DNA of 64,000 bases from Parietichytrium sp. I65-24A (taxonomy: Eukaryota > Sar > Bigyra > Thraustochytrida > Thraustochytriidae): NCBI GenBank assembly GCA_012862575.1, contig BLSF01000004.1:1-64000 (forward strand), read 5' to 3'. Every line of letters begins with the position of its first letter. Positions within the stretch are counted from its first letter, which is position 1. The position numbers and the translations under genes are program-made. The notes under the pieces are model-generated. The model did not search any database. It was not told the DNA's origin and saw only the letters and a program-made list of their open reading frames with translations. Shown in pieces: positions 1 through 11,600 of the stretch.

Positions 1-134
1 TTTTAGTCCTTCGCCCAACGAGCTCACACACCAGAACCTCGACTTGACGCCACAAATATACCGGTCTTGGTGCCTTCCCATCTTTCTCCGTTGTGTCAGC
101 CTCCAGAACGCTTCGATCGCAAACAAGGACACCT

Positions 135-200
135 ATGACCTCCACAGCCTCCGAACTGGTGTGTCCGCGTTGCGGTGCGCCTGAAAATTTATTCAAATGA
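135..200 (+). other. Short zinc-ribbon-like ORF, probably a truncated gene start
   Basis: An ATG opens 21 codons that include a CPRCGAPE motif, the usual first half of a CxxC zinc ribbon, and then meets TGA at 198. The following DNA is AT-rich and has no matching second CxxC in this frame. This could be the first exon or the severed 5' end of a zinc-finger gene, or chance. Only the motif supports it. Confidence 0.2.
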
Positions 201-1005
201 TAGTCCATATTATAGTTTTGTGTATCAAAAAAGCAATTATGGAAAATCTAACAGGGGGAGCCTGAGGTGGGGGGAGGCAATGAGCCAACCCACAGAATTT
301 CAGGGGTATGTACTTACTATAACTGAGTTAACAAGAATGTTAAGCAAGCTTAGTCAGAACTTAGGTACTAAAACCCATAGGTTAGAAGTGTGTGCTGTGC
401 GTGCTTAGAGAAGCGGAAGAGGAGACCCTAAGAAGGGTACTACAGTATGGAAGTGCAATAGCCGACTCTAGATACTAGTAGACGAAGTTGCAATGCAGGC
501 AGATGCAGGCAGACTCCAATGAAAGAAAACGAATTCCACTTTTTTTACTTGCTCACAAAGTCTACTTACCTCACTCGCTCCAATCTACTGTCATTTTCAC
601 ATAATCAAAAACGCTGGCCAATGGTGTCTGGTTGAACTTTCTACCAATTTCAAATGCAAAAACCTTCTACTAATTTTACATGATCAGAACTACTGGTATC
701 CGCTGGTAGTCGCATCAATGACATGATTCACCAAGTCTGCTCAGGAATCCCACCAAGATTTCTCTCCGAGTTTCTTTCAAATTTTGGACCTACAGACGGG
801 CTCTGGGCAGAGACCTGACCCATGTGATACCTGTGGTAACAGCAATCTTATCTCGATAAGGAGAGAAGGAAGGATACTAACGGGGGTAGAACCCCCGGGT
901 CAGAAGTGCGTGCCTAGTAGCTAGTAGAGAGATAGTGGAAGAAGAGATGATAGGAACGATTAGTAATTGGAGTAGCCGAGTAGGTAGCTGTTTGTGTTGC
1001 ATTTG
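201..1005. other. No gene seen
   Basis: I find no convincing reading frame here. The stretch is AT-rich, carries short fragments only, and lies next to decayed coding sequence. Confidence 0.6.
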
Positions 1006-2526
1006 CTATGTGTTGGCAAACGAATACAACGAAAAGCAGAAAGGATTGTATTTACAAGACTCGGATTTACAAGACTCGGCCATGCTTGTACTTCTAGGAT
1101 TATTCGAGGGTGTCACCTGCCTACTTATACATGTGGTGCCGTCTTCAAGCTTGAAAGTTTTGGTCCGCTTCCGAAAGAGCTTCACGCAATTTGGAGGCAA
1201 GCCATCGATATGAAATGGCTTTGGCGGGGAGGAAATTTCCATCGTCATTGAAAGCGGTTGCCTCCTCAAAAAGACTACTTGCTGACCTTGCGCCGGCGCT
1301 GGCTCTTTCGGGTGAAACTCAATACCTATGGCGCGCGCTTCTCCTTGATTTATCCATCCCACCCGCTTCAAGACATTTTGTGAAAAGACATACTGCGCCC
1401 CGGGAAAGAACACGTAATACTTGAAGCACTCTCCCGCCTTGCGAAAACATAATTCATTGGTCATGAGTTGCTGAGATTAGGTTACTCTACCGATTAAGTT
1501 AGCCAAACCATACTGCTAAGACCCCGCAACACTTACCTCTTTCTTAACACCTTCTTAGTTAGGAATCGTTTACAGCCTGGTAGCCCCGGGAGGCCCTAGT
1601 GGCACTCGTACGGGTTTTCCCTATATGGCACACACGTCCAGGGGTAAGGTTTATTTAGACTCTCTTCTTCTTCATAGGCATGGCATCCATTTTGTGGCAT
1701 TTGTTTTGACAGAAAATGGATGGATACTGCTTTGCGACTGTGTCAAAAGCTGGTCTTTACTCGCAAAACTACATGTCTCGCGCAATACAAAAGTATGTGA
1801 TCATGGGCTTATCTCTCGGTCTATCGAAAAGCTTACCCCACACTCCTATACTGTGCGATACCTCCTGAATACCAATCTGTTTTCGTAGGTTCAAGCTATG
1901 AGAATGCATAAGGCAACCAAGACTAATACGTTTATACCCAAACGTNGCTGACAACCTTGCGTTCTTGTGTGTATCAATGTCCAAGGAAGGCCGAATGAAA
2001 ACTTGCTTGCCTTGCGCCAACCTTCTGCAATTTGCATATGAACAGCCACTTCAGAGAGAACCAAATTTCTAGAGCTTAGAAATATTGGAGGCAGATCTGG
2101 CTTGCTGAACAGCTCGACGCCGTCTGACAAGGTGCGACTATTCAGCAAATCCAACGTCTGCTCCGACAAGACGCCGCGCCGAAGGTCGAGCACAATTTCA
2201 GCCAGCTGTCTGCCGCCTGGCGTTGGGAGGAAGCGATTCACCTCGTACAGCTGGCAAACGTCCATTTGGAGCCATAGTTGCCGCCCGAGAAGCTGCAGAT
2301 TATTTTGTTGTCTCCTCTCGTCGAATCCTGCTGAGATAATGTCCGTTGTACACTCGTTTGGGTGGCTTTTCCAGAGTGGTGCTGCCAAAACGAGCTGCGA
2401 AGTGTCCCCGAAAGCAATGATGCACCTCCCCCCGAAGCCTTCTGCTTGCGTGTTGGCGCTCGAGTTGGTGAACTGGTTGCTAATGACTGCCAAGAAATCA
2501 CTAGAGATGAGGGAAGCAAATAGCAA
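1006..2526 (-). pseudogene. Decayed PIF1-family DNA helicase
   Basis: Minus-strand reading from 2526 to 1891 gives helicase-like segments in the PIF1 order: a GRCIIAFGDTSQL block (motif III, GD-x-x-QL), then QLYEVNRF, a leucine-rich stretch ending LLNSR, and a block like the post-LLNSR region (PPIFLSSRN). Reading resumes in another frame at 1464-1006 with a WINQGEARAIGIEF block, as in the C-terminal beta-barrel region of PIF1 and Helitron-type helicases. The N-terminal Walker A part is not seen. Frame changes, stops and an ambiguous base at 1946 separate the pieces. PIF1 proteins unwind DNA in replication and repair and are also carried by Helitrons. I see no Rep domain or ends, so the origin (cellular copy or mobile element) is open. 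Confidence 0.5.
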
Positions 2527-2608
2527 CAGAGCCTAACGACTCCTTATGCGCTCTACATGGACTAACCATGATTATAATTCCATAAGCTTCCTTAAGCTCG
2601 TGGACTTT

Positions 2609-2745
2609 GCTTGCGTTTACCACCTCTATTCGAGGAGCTGATAGCATCATCAGTTTCATAGTCATTACATAAAGTTTCTTACGATGAATGACTGCGCTTA
2701 CGTTTACCACCTCTACTGCAAGGGCTGATGCTATCATCATGTTTG
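2609..2745 (+). repeat. Two imperfect 50-bp direct repeats
   Basis: Copies at 2609-2657 and 2696-2745 share the pattern GCTTRCGTTTACCACCTCTA followed by a GCTGAT-ATCATCA core, offset by 87 bp with a few substitutions. They lie just upstream (minus sense) of the helicase remnant and could be part of an element end or a local duplication. Confidence 0.6.
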
Positions 2746-2887
2746 GTTTTGGACTTTTGGTCCTTGCTGAGCGTCATCTTTGAACCTCCTCAACTCTCGA
2801 GGGACCGCGAAGAAAACGAAAGAAAAGAAAACCCAAGAGAAATTACATTCTGTAAGAGGGACTGCAAGGCAAAGTACTAAACCAAGA

Positions 2888-4035
2888 ATGTTCAAGGCCG
2901 GGCCGGCAAAACGAGGTGACGATGCGAAAGACGACATTGTGCTCTCGGATCCAAGCCCACCCAAAAGGAGAAAGACACCAAAAGAGGTCCATGAACTTGA
3001 GGCCAAAAACTTCATGAATTGGAAAGACGCATGGCCGAAGCAATGAAGAACCAAATCAACCACGCAATTCAAGAATTGGCAAGGTCCTTGAAAGGCAATT
3101 CATCAAGTACTCACAGCGAAGAAAATGTTCAGGACCTTCCCGAGCAGACAGTCGCTGATAATGCGCCGCCCATGCAGTTCTCCCATCCACTGGACTTGGA
3201 CGAGCGTTCTTCAAGTTCAGGAGATGACGTACAGGGTCAGCGAACAACCCAGCTCGAGGACACTGTTGACGGGCCAAAGACGCCAACGCCAGAGCCTACG
3301 ATCGTGGCGGCAGCAACACCACCACCACCACCACCACTTCCCTCTGTAGCGGCGGCGGAGTCTACGACTGTGGCAGCAGCAACACCAGCACCACCACTTC
3401 CATCTGCAGCAGCGGCGGAGTCTACGACTGTGGCGGCAGCATCACCACCACCTCCACCACTTCCATCTGCAGCGGCCGTAGAGCCTACAACTGTGGCGGC
3501 AGCAACACCACCACTACCACCACTTCCCGCTGTAGCGGTAGAGCCCACGACTGTTGCGCCCGCTGTAGCGGCGGTAGAGCCCACGACTGTTGCGCCCGCT
3601 GTAGCAGCGGCGGCGACAGCAGCACCACCACCTGCAGTGACTCCTCCTCTGCCGCTCACCCCCGACGATCCGTCTGCGCACACGAACACGTCACTGTCTC
3701 CGGGCAACAACGTTTCTACTTCATCCCCTCTCGAAAAGCTGTTCAACACAGCTCACCGGCCTATACAGCGAAGTGTCCAGGTGCCTCGGATCACGAAATA
3801 TCCGGTTCCTTCCTTCAGTGATCTTTCTTTACATTTGCGCGAGAAGGCATCGGAGTACTTTACAGCCAAGTTACACCCTCGCGGAAATCAGACCTACAAC
3901 AGGGTCATCCGTTTTCAGCTCTCCCCAGCGTCGAGCACTGATGGAATAGACAGCGTTTTGATCTTCGGAAACTTTCCGTTCAAGAAAACTTTCTACCTAT
4001 CGAGATCCAAGCTCATTCCTATTCATTCCTGCTGA
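2888..4035 (+). pseudogene. Proline/alanine-rich protein gene with an apparent frameshift
   Basis: From ATG 2888 the frame encodes a lysine-rich, KKRRK-like N-terminus and stops at 3046. A second frame continues from about 3013 with an amphipathic helix (ERRMAEAMKNQI), a serine/acidic stretch, four to five copies of an approximately 20-residue Thr-Val-Ala-Ala-Ala/Pro-rich repeat, and a 100-residue non-repetitive C-terminus ending at 4035. The two frames overlap at a 23-bp near-duplication (2990 and 3013, both CATGAA), which would explain the frameshift. An intact reading from ATG 3031 alone (335 aa) is the alternative. No known domain recognised. Whether it is expressed is unknown. Confidence 0.35.
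3300..3640 (+). repeat. Imperfect approx. 60-bp tandem repeat, Ala/Pro-coding
   Basis: Units start at GAG(T/C)CTACGACTGTGG-like sequence and encode TTVAAATPPPP-LPSAAA. The last two copies (about 3540-3600) are shorter, at about 45 bp. Unit length stays a multiple of three, so the downstream frame is kept. Confidence 0.7.
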
Positions 4036-4911
4036 AAAGAAGAAGGAGAAAGGTTCAAAGTTCCCAGGGTTCCCAGAACAAGAAGCTCCTAGCTACGAGG
4101 CCCATCTCAAGAACCCATAAGTGGGACAGGAGCGGTTACGCTGCCGTTATGTGTTTGCTGTTGGTCGGTTACGCGGCCTCCTGTTTCTTTGACTGGAAAA
4201 GACCTCTTTGCACTGGCGAACCAGCGAGATCGTCACGGCTCTCACGTGAAAGCCGGAACAGCCCCGACAGTCGCAGCGGTGCGAAACGCGATCGGAACGG
4301 AAAGCTCAACCTCAATCTTTACTAGCATACTACGCATTTTTGCAATCTCCTCCGTGAATTGACATACCTTTCCATGCAACATCATGCAACGCTCCCATTC
4401 TCCGCAGGGATATTTCTTGTGTACCAGTACTACGCACGAACTACCTGCTAAACTAGCACTGCGATACTTTTGCAACATGTGTGTCAAAAGTTCAAGAACA
4501 ACCTCGGGTGTGTATTGTTACCAGTATGGCTTATAGTACCGGTAGAGGAGGTTCACTGGCAATTGGCTCTCACGTCTCTCACGACAGGAAAGTCTGGACA
4601 GACCACGTGTGTACTGAGTACACAACTGAGGATGAGATTTTACGGCATGCGAGAGCCATATTGATCACCGTACTGTTCGCCGCACCAAAACTTCACGTAT
4701 CATGAGCTTACTGTTAGTTTGCAGAGTTCAGAACAGCTTTCTTTTTTAATGTCCAATGCGGCCTGATGGGCTGGCGGTACTAGCGCATTGACTGCTGAAA
4801 GGAGAACGTGCGGCTCTAATGCAACACTTTGGGAGGAAATGCTCTCAAAGCACACTTGCAACGAGTGACAGCAGACCTTGATCCAAGCAGATCAACAACC
4901 ACGAGAGCAAC
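4036..4911. other. Intergenic, no gene seen
   Basis: Only short frames without recognisable motifs. The last about 100 bp is the likely promoter and leader of the secreted protein gene at 4912. Confidence 0.55.
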
Positions 4912-6221
4912 ATGTTGTTGAAATCTTCTCTTCTCAATTCCATTGGCCTCTGCCTCCTTCTTCAAGCAGCGGATGGACTCTACCATATCCAGACGGTCAC
5001 CGAGGAAAACAGCGCGGACGGTAATCAATTCGGGAAAAGCTTTGACGCAAGCGCTGACGGCAGCGTGCTTTGCATTGCGCGCTCAAGCCCAACAGAGGCT
5101 TCTGGAGCCGCCAAGGTCTACATCTACGACTTGGACAATGGCGAGGAACGATGGAAACTGTCCAACACGTTTACTTCCCCGCTAGCAGACAAAAGATACG
5201 GGCATTCTCTTTCCATGAATAGGGATGGGTCGGAATTCGTGGTACTCAAAGAAGGTCAGACTGCCGCCAAGAGCGGATTCGCTTGGTATGCCATGATAAA
5301 CGGCGGCTGGGTTTCGCGACCAGGCCTCGATTCATCTCCTATTCAAAAGGAGTTCCTGAGGATTTTCCACGGAAGCTCCGGAGTGATTGGTCTGACCACG
5401 GCAACCACAATTCATGACTACGTGTTCAAGGAAACGTATTGGTCTCACAAGTTGTATCAAATCGGACAAGAGCTGTACGATGTGCAGGACGACTTCTTTT
5501 TCTTGAAAAGTGGCACACCCCAAGTCTGGCAGGTAGTTTCGAACCCTACAGCCTTTATGAACAATATCCCGCTCAAAAAATATACAATCGAGACAGTGCC
5601 CAACACTGCAAAATTCCCAAGCAATGCGGTTGCTTACAACTCGACGTTGTTTGCGATCAGCGATCTGGGCAACGAAGAGGTCGCAGGATCGATTCACATT
5701 TATTCGCTTGATACCACGAGCGATTCCTTTGTACTGGAAAAGTCCATCACTGGTGCAACCTCCGGTTTTGGCGAATACTTTTCACTGTCGGCAAACAAAC
5801 TGCTTGTGCGATCAGCATCGGGCGAACAAGCCTATCTTTATGAGCGCGACGTTGGCGGGGAGAACAACTGGGGTTTGGAGCAGACAATAGCTATTGGTGA
5901 CGCTTCTGTGGAGGCAAACTTGACCGGCCCTGTTCTCGTGACTGAGCAATACGCTTTCATCTCCGTCCCAAGCGGTGCCGGAAGAGTTCTGGTCTATGGG
6001 CCAACGTCGCCGCCGACACCTCAACCGACAGCTGGTGGAGAGACTCAGCCGCCAGCTGANATGGAGGGACTCAGCCGCCAGCTGATGGAGAGACTCGAGC
6101 TCCGACAACATCTTCAGTGGCTACAAAGGAGCCCACATCGGGAACGGCGGGCTTGGCGGGAGCGTCAGCAATTCTCTCATTCATCCTTGCAAAGCTTGTC
6201 CTGGAAGCATGTAATCCTTGA
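4912..6221 (+). CDS. Secreted, probably membrane-anchored beta-propeller-like protein
   Basis: ATG 4912 is followed by a clear signal peptide (hydrophobic SIGLCLLLQAADG, residues 10-22). Residues about 25-365 hold repeated units of the type GxxFGKSFDASADGSVLCIA and GFGEYFSLSANKLLV, with Y-I-Y/Y-L-Y strands, as in FG-GAP/Kelch-like propellers. A Pro/Thr-rich linker with a 24-bp repeat follows. The base at 6060 is N. After it the coherent frame is shifted: the shifted frame continues the repeat, then ends in a hydrophobic tail (ASAILSFILAKLVLEA) and TGA at 6219. The unshifted frame runs to 6246 with an unlikely Arg-rich end. The tail suggests a GPI or C-terminal membrane anchor on the cell surface. 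Ligand unknown. Intronless. Confidence 0.75.
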
Positions 6222-6762
6222 GTCGTTCTCTTTGTCTGGTCCGTGAAGGACATACAAACGAAACAGATCATTAGATTTGGAACTAATGTTTAATTTGGTC
6301 AAGGAGGAAAAGAAATTGAAAATACGACTCCTAGCCTTGGAAGAAAAAGGTTGCCAATCATGCTTTGTAAGCACGAAACTCTTTCTTCTGTTAGACAACA
6401 AATAAAAATCTAACAGTTTCCGGCCATACTTTTGCGGACTAGAAGAAGTGAATCAGATTTCACCAGTTGAAGTTCTGTCTGTACACCCTGGAGCATCGCT
6501 TCTTCATTTGCTGTGTGCGTTTTCTCAATTGAGAGCCTCCTACGAACCGCAGTTCCACTTTGAAAAAGTTCTGCTCGACCGCACTCTGTGTCAGACCAAT
6601 AGCATGCCTCCCCTACTTCAGAACGAGTCGCCTCTGCACTCTCTTTCGCGCCTCCTGCTGTGCAAGCGCAAGACATTTTCCTCACAATGAGCTCCCCCTC
6701 TAAATGCTTCTTTTCCATCTCCGAATAGTACGACTGTACTTTGTTCGGAGTCCAGGTCTGGA
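6222..6762. other. Intergenic, no firm gene
   Basis: A minus-strand open stretch (6410-6718) follows directly on the eIF2B-like remnant but shows no conserved motif. An AATAAA-type sequence lies at about 6400. Nothing else recognised. Confidence 0.5.
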
Positions 6763-7260
6763 CTACTTGCTAGGAGCTAACAAAAGCAAATAGTCTTGCG
6801 AACTTGAAGCCATGTTGGCCTCCGACACAAATACTGGAATACCGAAAAACTTGGCAAATGCTGCGTCTTGGAGACGCCACTGCGAGTTCCGGCTGCGTCG
6901 AACTAGATATCATATCTTGCGAGAAAAGCCCTCCCGTTGCATGAACAAGCTCTGCATTCTCTGCAATAGTTGGCACTCCTCACGGTTTTTATGTAGCGAC
7001 AAATCTGGATGCACGGAGCTTGGTCTCGCTCATTGCAAGACCCAAAGGCAGGTGTAAGAACCTTCTTTGTACGAGGTGCTGTACCCGGCACCTGGCTTGA
7101 AAGCCTTGCCCTTGAGTCTCGACTACCGCTTTAAAACCAAGGCTGGATAAGTCTGGTGTCTCTCCAATTATTTTCGTGAGTTTGGACGCTAACTCTCCCA
7201 ACATTATCGTTCCCAGCAGGCAGACATGAACGCCTCCATGACCTAAGACTGGCGCGCAAG
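6763..7260 (-). pseudogene. Remnant resembling an eIF2B-alpha-type subunit
   Basis: Minus-strand pieces in different frames recall the C-terminal half of the eIF2B alpha/beta/delta family in the right order: a GETPDLSSLGFKAV segment (compare the family's E-x-x-P-x-x-x-G), then ENAELVHATGGLFSQDM (family VENGGIIN), AKFFGIPVFVSEAN (family AK-x-x-x-KPFYVVAES), and, one frame over, GFKFARLFAF (family FKFVRLFPL). Frameshifts and stops separate the blocks, so it cannot encode a working subunit unless several introns are hidden here. eIF2B is the exchange factor for translation initiation factor eIF2. The match is from memory of the family pattern and is weak block by block. Confidence 0.4.
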
Positions 7261-7324
7261 CAGATGCTCCTCATGCGGGATACAGCGAGACAAGCAACTA
7301 CTGTAGCCCAACCTAACCTAAACC

Positions 7325-7483
7325 ATGACTGCCGCGCCGAAGAAGGCTCGAACGCAAACCAAAAAGAAGAAAACATCGTCCAGTTCAGCTGCGCCGGCCG
7401 AGCCACCCAAAGCCCCTCGGCAGAAATTGCCGCCAACGCAGATCACCATGTCGGATGCCTACTGCTCATACATTCAATGGTAG
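7325..7483 (+). CDS. Possible first exon or small lysine-rich ORF (52 codons)
   Basis: ATG 7325 opens a very basic N-terminus (KKAR, KKKK, Ser/Ala/Pro-rich) of 52 residues ending SYIQW and TAG at 7481. The stop sits inside a possible splice donor (CAATG|GTAGGT), and a CACAG acceptor near 7538 would add about 20 codons. No homologue is recognised. The composition looks coding-like, but this may be chance. It is divergent from the remnant at 6763-7260. Confidence 0.25.
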   Translation: MTAAPKKARTQTKKKKTSSSSAAPAEPPKAPRQKLPPTQITMSDAYCSYIQW

Positions 7484-8600
7484 GTTGCCAAAACTGTTCA
7501 AACCGTTGGAGAATCACAACGTGAAGGCGTGCCGTCACAGCATCAACGCTCTTCATCAGCAGGTGAAACTGCAATCGTCGACTCAGGCTCAGACTCGGCA
7601 CTAGATTCCACCAATCTCGTTCCGCCCGAGTGTAACGCCTCAGCCTCCACTTCTCCAGCGCCTGCCTGGAAGCCGTGCGATGTCGCCCAACCCGACAGCC
7701 GTTGCACCCACGTTTTCCCTCCCACCTACTCCACTGAGAGCTCCACACTCTTCGCCGTCTCCTGGCGTGGAGGGTTCTTGCCGCAGTCTGTTTCGTTACC
7801 CAAGTGCGACTTTCACAGCAGTGGCGCCTCCATCGGCAACCCGCAAGGTACCCCGGTGAATTGGCAGCCAGCCAAACCTTGTCGCCCTTTCAAGCAATCA
7901 CTGTCCCGTCTGCGAGGCAGGCGGAACAGCAGCGAGCTGTTGTAAGCACTGACTTTACCTACAAGTAGGCATTACGTCAAGTAGCACTGAGGTACTACAC
8001 CAGCTCCGGGTATTCAAAGGGTAACAAGACCAAAAACAGAGTTCTCAGAGTCGAGCTGCGCGCACTTGGCAAAGGACGACTTTAATCGACAGAGCGCTCG
8101 TATCAGATACGGGGCACGTATACGCCCACAATGAATGGAAAACTCGTCACTGTCGAGTCTAAGAAGAGCAATTTTCCTGAGGAGGACGCTATGCAATACG
8201 AAAGTCACTTCCAGGTTAGGTTAGCTCTCAGTGCAGTACCGGTAAAGGTATGCTATCAACTTGGCGTCGAAAGAGTGCGAAGCAGAGTAAAGGTAGGAAG
8301 TGTGTCGCCGTGGCGTGGGGAGCGCCAAAGAGGATCCACAAGACTGGGGGCTTTGGCTGTCGATCAAGTCGGCCAATCGTGTCAATTCTGCCATTCTGCC
8401 AGTTCTGTCAGAGTCTGTGAAACCGGCGCCTTGATCGATCGGAACGGGCCCAGTCGAACCAGTAGTCAGCCGAGCTCAGCGCAGCGCGAGCGAGCGGAGG
8501 AAACGGCGCACTGAACGCTCGGTTGAATTGCAGTGCACATGCCTCGTTCCGGACAGCTTGGAAGCCAGCTAGCTTAGAAGGCGCAAGGGCTGGGCTCGGG
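7484..8600. other. Intergenic; Ser/Pro-rich open frame of doubtful status
   Basis: One plus frame stays open over 7529-7945 (no ATG start; Ser/Pro-rich, no motif) and probably reflects composition. The last few hundred bases should hold the calpain promoter. Nothing else recognised. Confidence 0.5.
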
Positions 8601-11600
8601 ATGGGTGACAAGCTGAAGCTTTTGTATGATACTGGCTTCGAGTGGGCAGCTCGGGCGCAAGAGGAGGAGCAAGATGCGGCCAAGAAACGTGTGTGCCTGA
8701 AAGGGGCTGTCGAGGCATTTGAGGAGGCTCTTTCGCTGGAGGGTAATGCCAAGCACTGTCAAGTGTTACGGACTCAGATTCTGAACTTCAAAGAGCAGAT
8801 CAAAGAGCTAACTGAGGCTGCTCTCGCCCTGCCAGAAGCGGATAACATGGTGAAAACTGCGCTAGAGTCTGACCAGGCGAAGGACAAATCTACTGCTGAG
8901 AAGCTTTATCTCAAAGCTGCAGAAATATATCTTCAGGCACTGCAACGAGAAGGCGTGTCCCCCGAGCAAGCCGCGCGTTGGAAAGCGAGAGCTGGGAAAG
9001 TCATTCGAAGGGTTGAGGAATTGAAGACTTCCAGCCCGCCCCCGAGTGAGGTGTCGGCCCTCCCGCCTAATGCCACCAAGAGAGGGAGTGACACAACCGA
9101 CAAAAATAGACAGCAGCTCGATCAGACGAGGTACTCAGATGAAGAGATCAAAGTACTGCGGGAGTCGAGTTGGATAAATGGCAAATTGTTCGTTCCTTGG
9201 AGCGAGCGAGATGCAAGGCAAGAGGAATACCGATCCGAAAGAGTTTTCAAGGATCCGGACGGAGACCTTACGCTTTCTGAGAAACAGATGCGTGTCTTTG
9301 CCAAATGGAAGAGGGCGCCAGAGATTCTCGGTGAGAACCCACGCATGATCGTGAACATTAATGCACAGAACATCACTCAGGAGATTGTTGCAGACTGCAG
9401 TTTTGTCAGCTCGCTTTGTATTGCTGCTCATCATGAGCAAACGTTCAAAATCCCGCTCATATCCAACATCATTTATCCTCAACGGGACGACGGAAAACCA
9501 ATCTTCAATCCGAGCGGCAAGTATGTAGTGAAGCTTTGGTACAACGGTTCTGCTCGCCGCGTTGAGGTGGACGACCGCTTTCCTGTTTCTCATAATTCAC
9601 ACTGGCTATGCAGCTATTCTTCGGTGCCAAACGAGCTCTGGGTAAGCATCATAGAAAAGGCCTACATGAAATTAAATGGAGGGTTTGATTTTCCAGGCAG
9701 CGTCTCGGGCATAGACCTTTATGCGTTGACTGGCTGGATCCCGGAAGTATACCAGATCCATCGCAACGGAGAATCCGATGAAGCAAGCTCCCCAGGTGTC
9801 TCACGGATGAACGAGGAAACGTGGGCCAAACTCTTATCTGCCTCTGGTCATGGCGACGTTCTTACAACGGTTTCAACTGGGCACATCTCGGATGCCCAAG
9901 GCGAGGCGCTTGGGCTTGTTCCAACTCACGCCTATGCAGTCCTGTGCGTTTGCCAAGTGGAAGGGAAAAAGTTGATTCAGCTTAAAAACCCGTGGTCTCG
10001 CCTTTGCTGGAAAGGCAAATATAGTGCTTTCGACTCCTCGAGCTGGACGACTGAGCTACGAGCAGCGCTCCGGTATGACCCTGAGGCAGCCAAGAAAAGC
10101 GACAAGGGTATTTTTTGGATCGATTATGATTCTCTCTTGGAAAATTTCCAAGTCATTTACATGAACTGGAACCCCAAGCTCTTTGCATCGCGTTTTGTCA
10201 TTCATAGGCAGTGGCCGCAAACCGATGGGCCAGTGGACGATTCCTACAATGTCGGCGAGAATCCGCAGTTCCGCCTTACCGTAAACGTGCCCGTGGAAAC
10301 AAATGGCAGAGTAAAAAGCGAGGCTGGCATTGTCTGGTTGCTGCTGACAAGACACGTCACAGATAAACGCCAGCTCTTAAGCCAGGACAAGGGAGATTTC
10401 CTGACTCTGAACGTTTACGATCGCAAAAACGGTCGCCGAGTGTTTTATCCTGAAAAGGCTTTAATAAGAGGGGTGTACAGTAACAATCCACACACTTTAG
10501 TTGCATTTCAGGCAAAGCCGGGGAAAGCTAGGTACACGCTGGTCGTCTCTTTATTTGAGAAAACTCGGGCTGTCAATTACACGTTGATCGTTTATGCATC
10601 GCAACACTGCTCTCAGCCTGCGCCAGTTCTCACAGAAATTCCAATGCACTTGAGCTACTGTAAACAGCTCAAAGGAGGGTGGGATAGTGGATCGAGTGGA
10701 GGGTGTCCACGATATCCAGGATATTTCAGCAACCCGCAATGGAGAATTCGGCTAAAGACGGCTCCGCCTCATGGAAAGTCAACACTGCAGTGCAGACTAC
10801 TCGCCCCGAAAGAATTTGCAGTGAATCTTCGGCTGTTTCATTTGGACGAAGATGCTCTCCTCCGAGCAGGGAGAGTCGACACCGCCGACCCGTCCTTGGA
10901 GGTGGGCTCCTCCGGGGCATATAGAAAAGGTTTCTGTATTCTCGAATTGCCGTCTTCGTCTACTTCCAGAGAAGGCCCCGCTCCCACATGGGAGCCTGCG
11001 GCCAAATCAACGTACACTTTGGTAGCTTCCACCTTTGAGCCTGAGCGAAGAGGGCCCTTCTTTTTGCACGTCGAGATGGACGTTCCATTCTTGATAGAGC
11101 CTATAGAACCTGAAGGCTCAGGCATGCTGAGACATGACATTTCCGGAGATTGGATAGAGGGTGTTTCTTCCTTTGGATCTCCAAATCATGCTGCTTATCA
11201 TCGTAACCGATCCTTTGTCTTCCGTGTGTCATCACCCATCATAATGATGGCACGCTTGCAGTTCCTTCCCGAGAGCTCGGTATCTTTTGAATCGGTTCGA
11301 TGGCCTTCACTGAATCTTGCCTTGTATCCTGTGTCGGAAGAGAAGAGGTTGAGCGCTGGAATAAACTTGGGTGATGCCATATGTGCCTCGAACGGTGGGG
11401 TATATATCAATGCGCCTTGTGGCGCTCTAGTTCCGAAATGCCCCCTCGGTTCTGGTTTGTATGCGCTTGTTCCAAGTACCTTTCGGCCCATGTCTGGCCG
11501 ATTTATTCTCACTGTATATTCTTCAAAAGCCATCAGATTTCGCGACGAGCTCGAGAATGGCAGTCCCAGCGATAATTCGAGTGCTTCCGCGCCTGAGCCT

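Noticed and set aside
3237-3749. Gly/Ala-rich minus frame
   Set aside because: Reverse complement of the Pro/Ala repeat.
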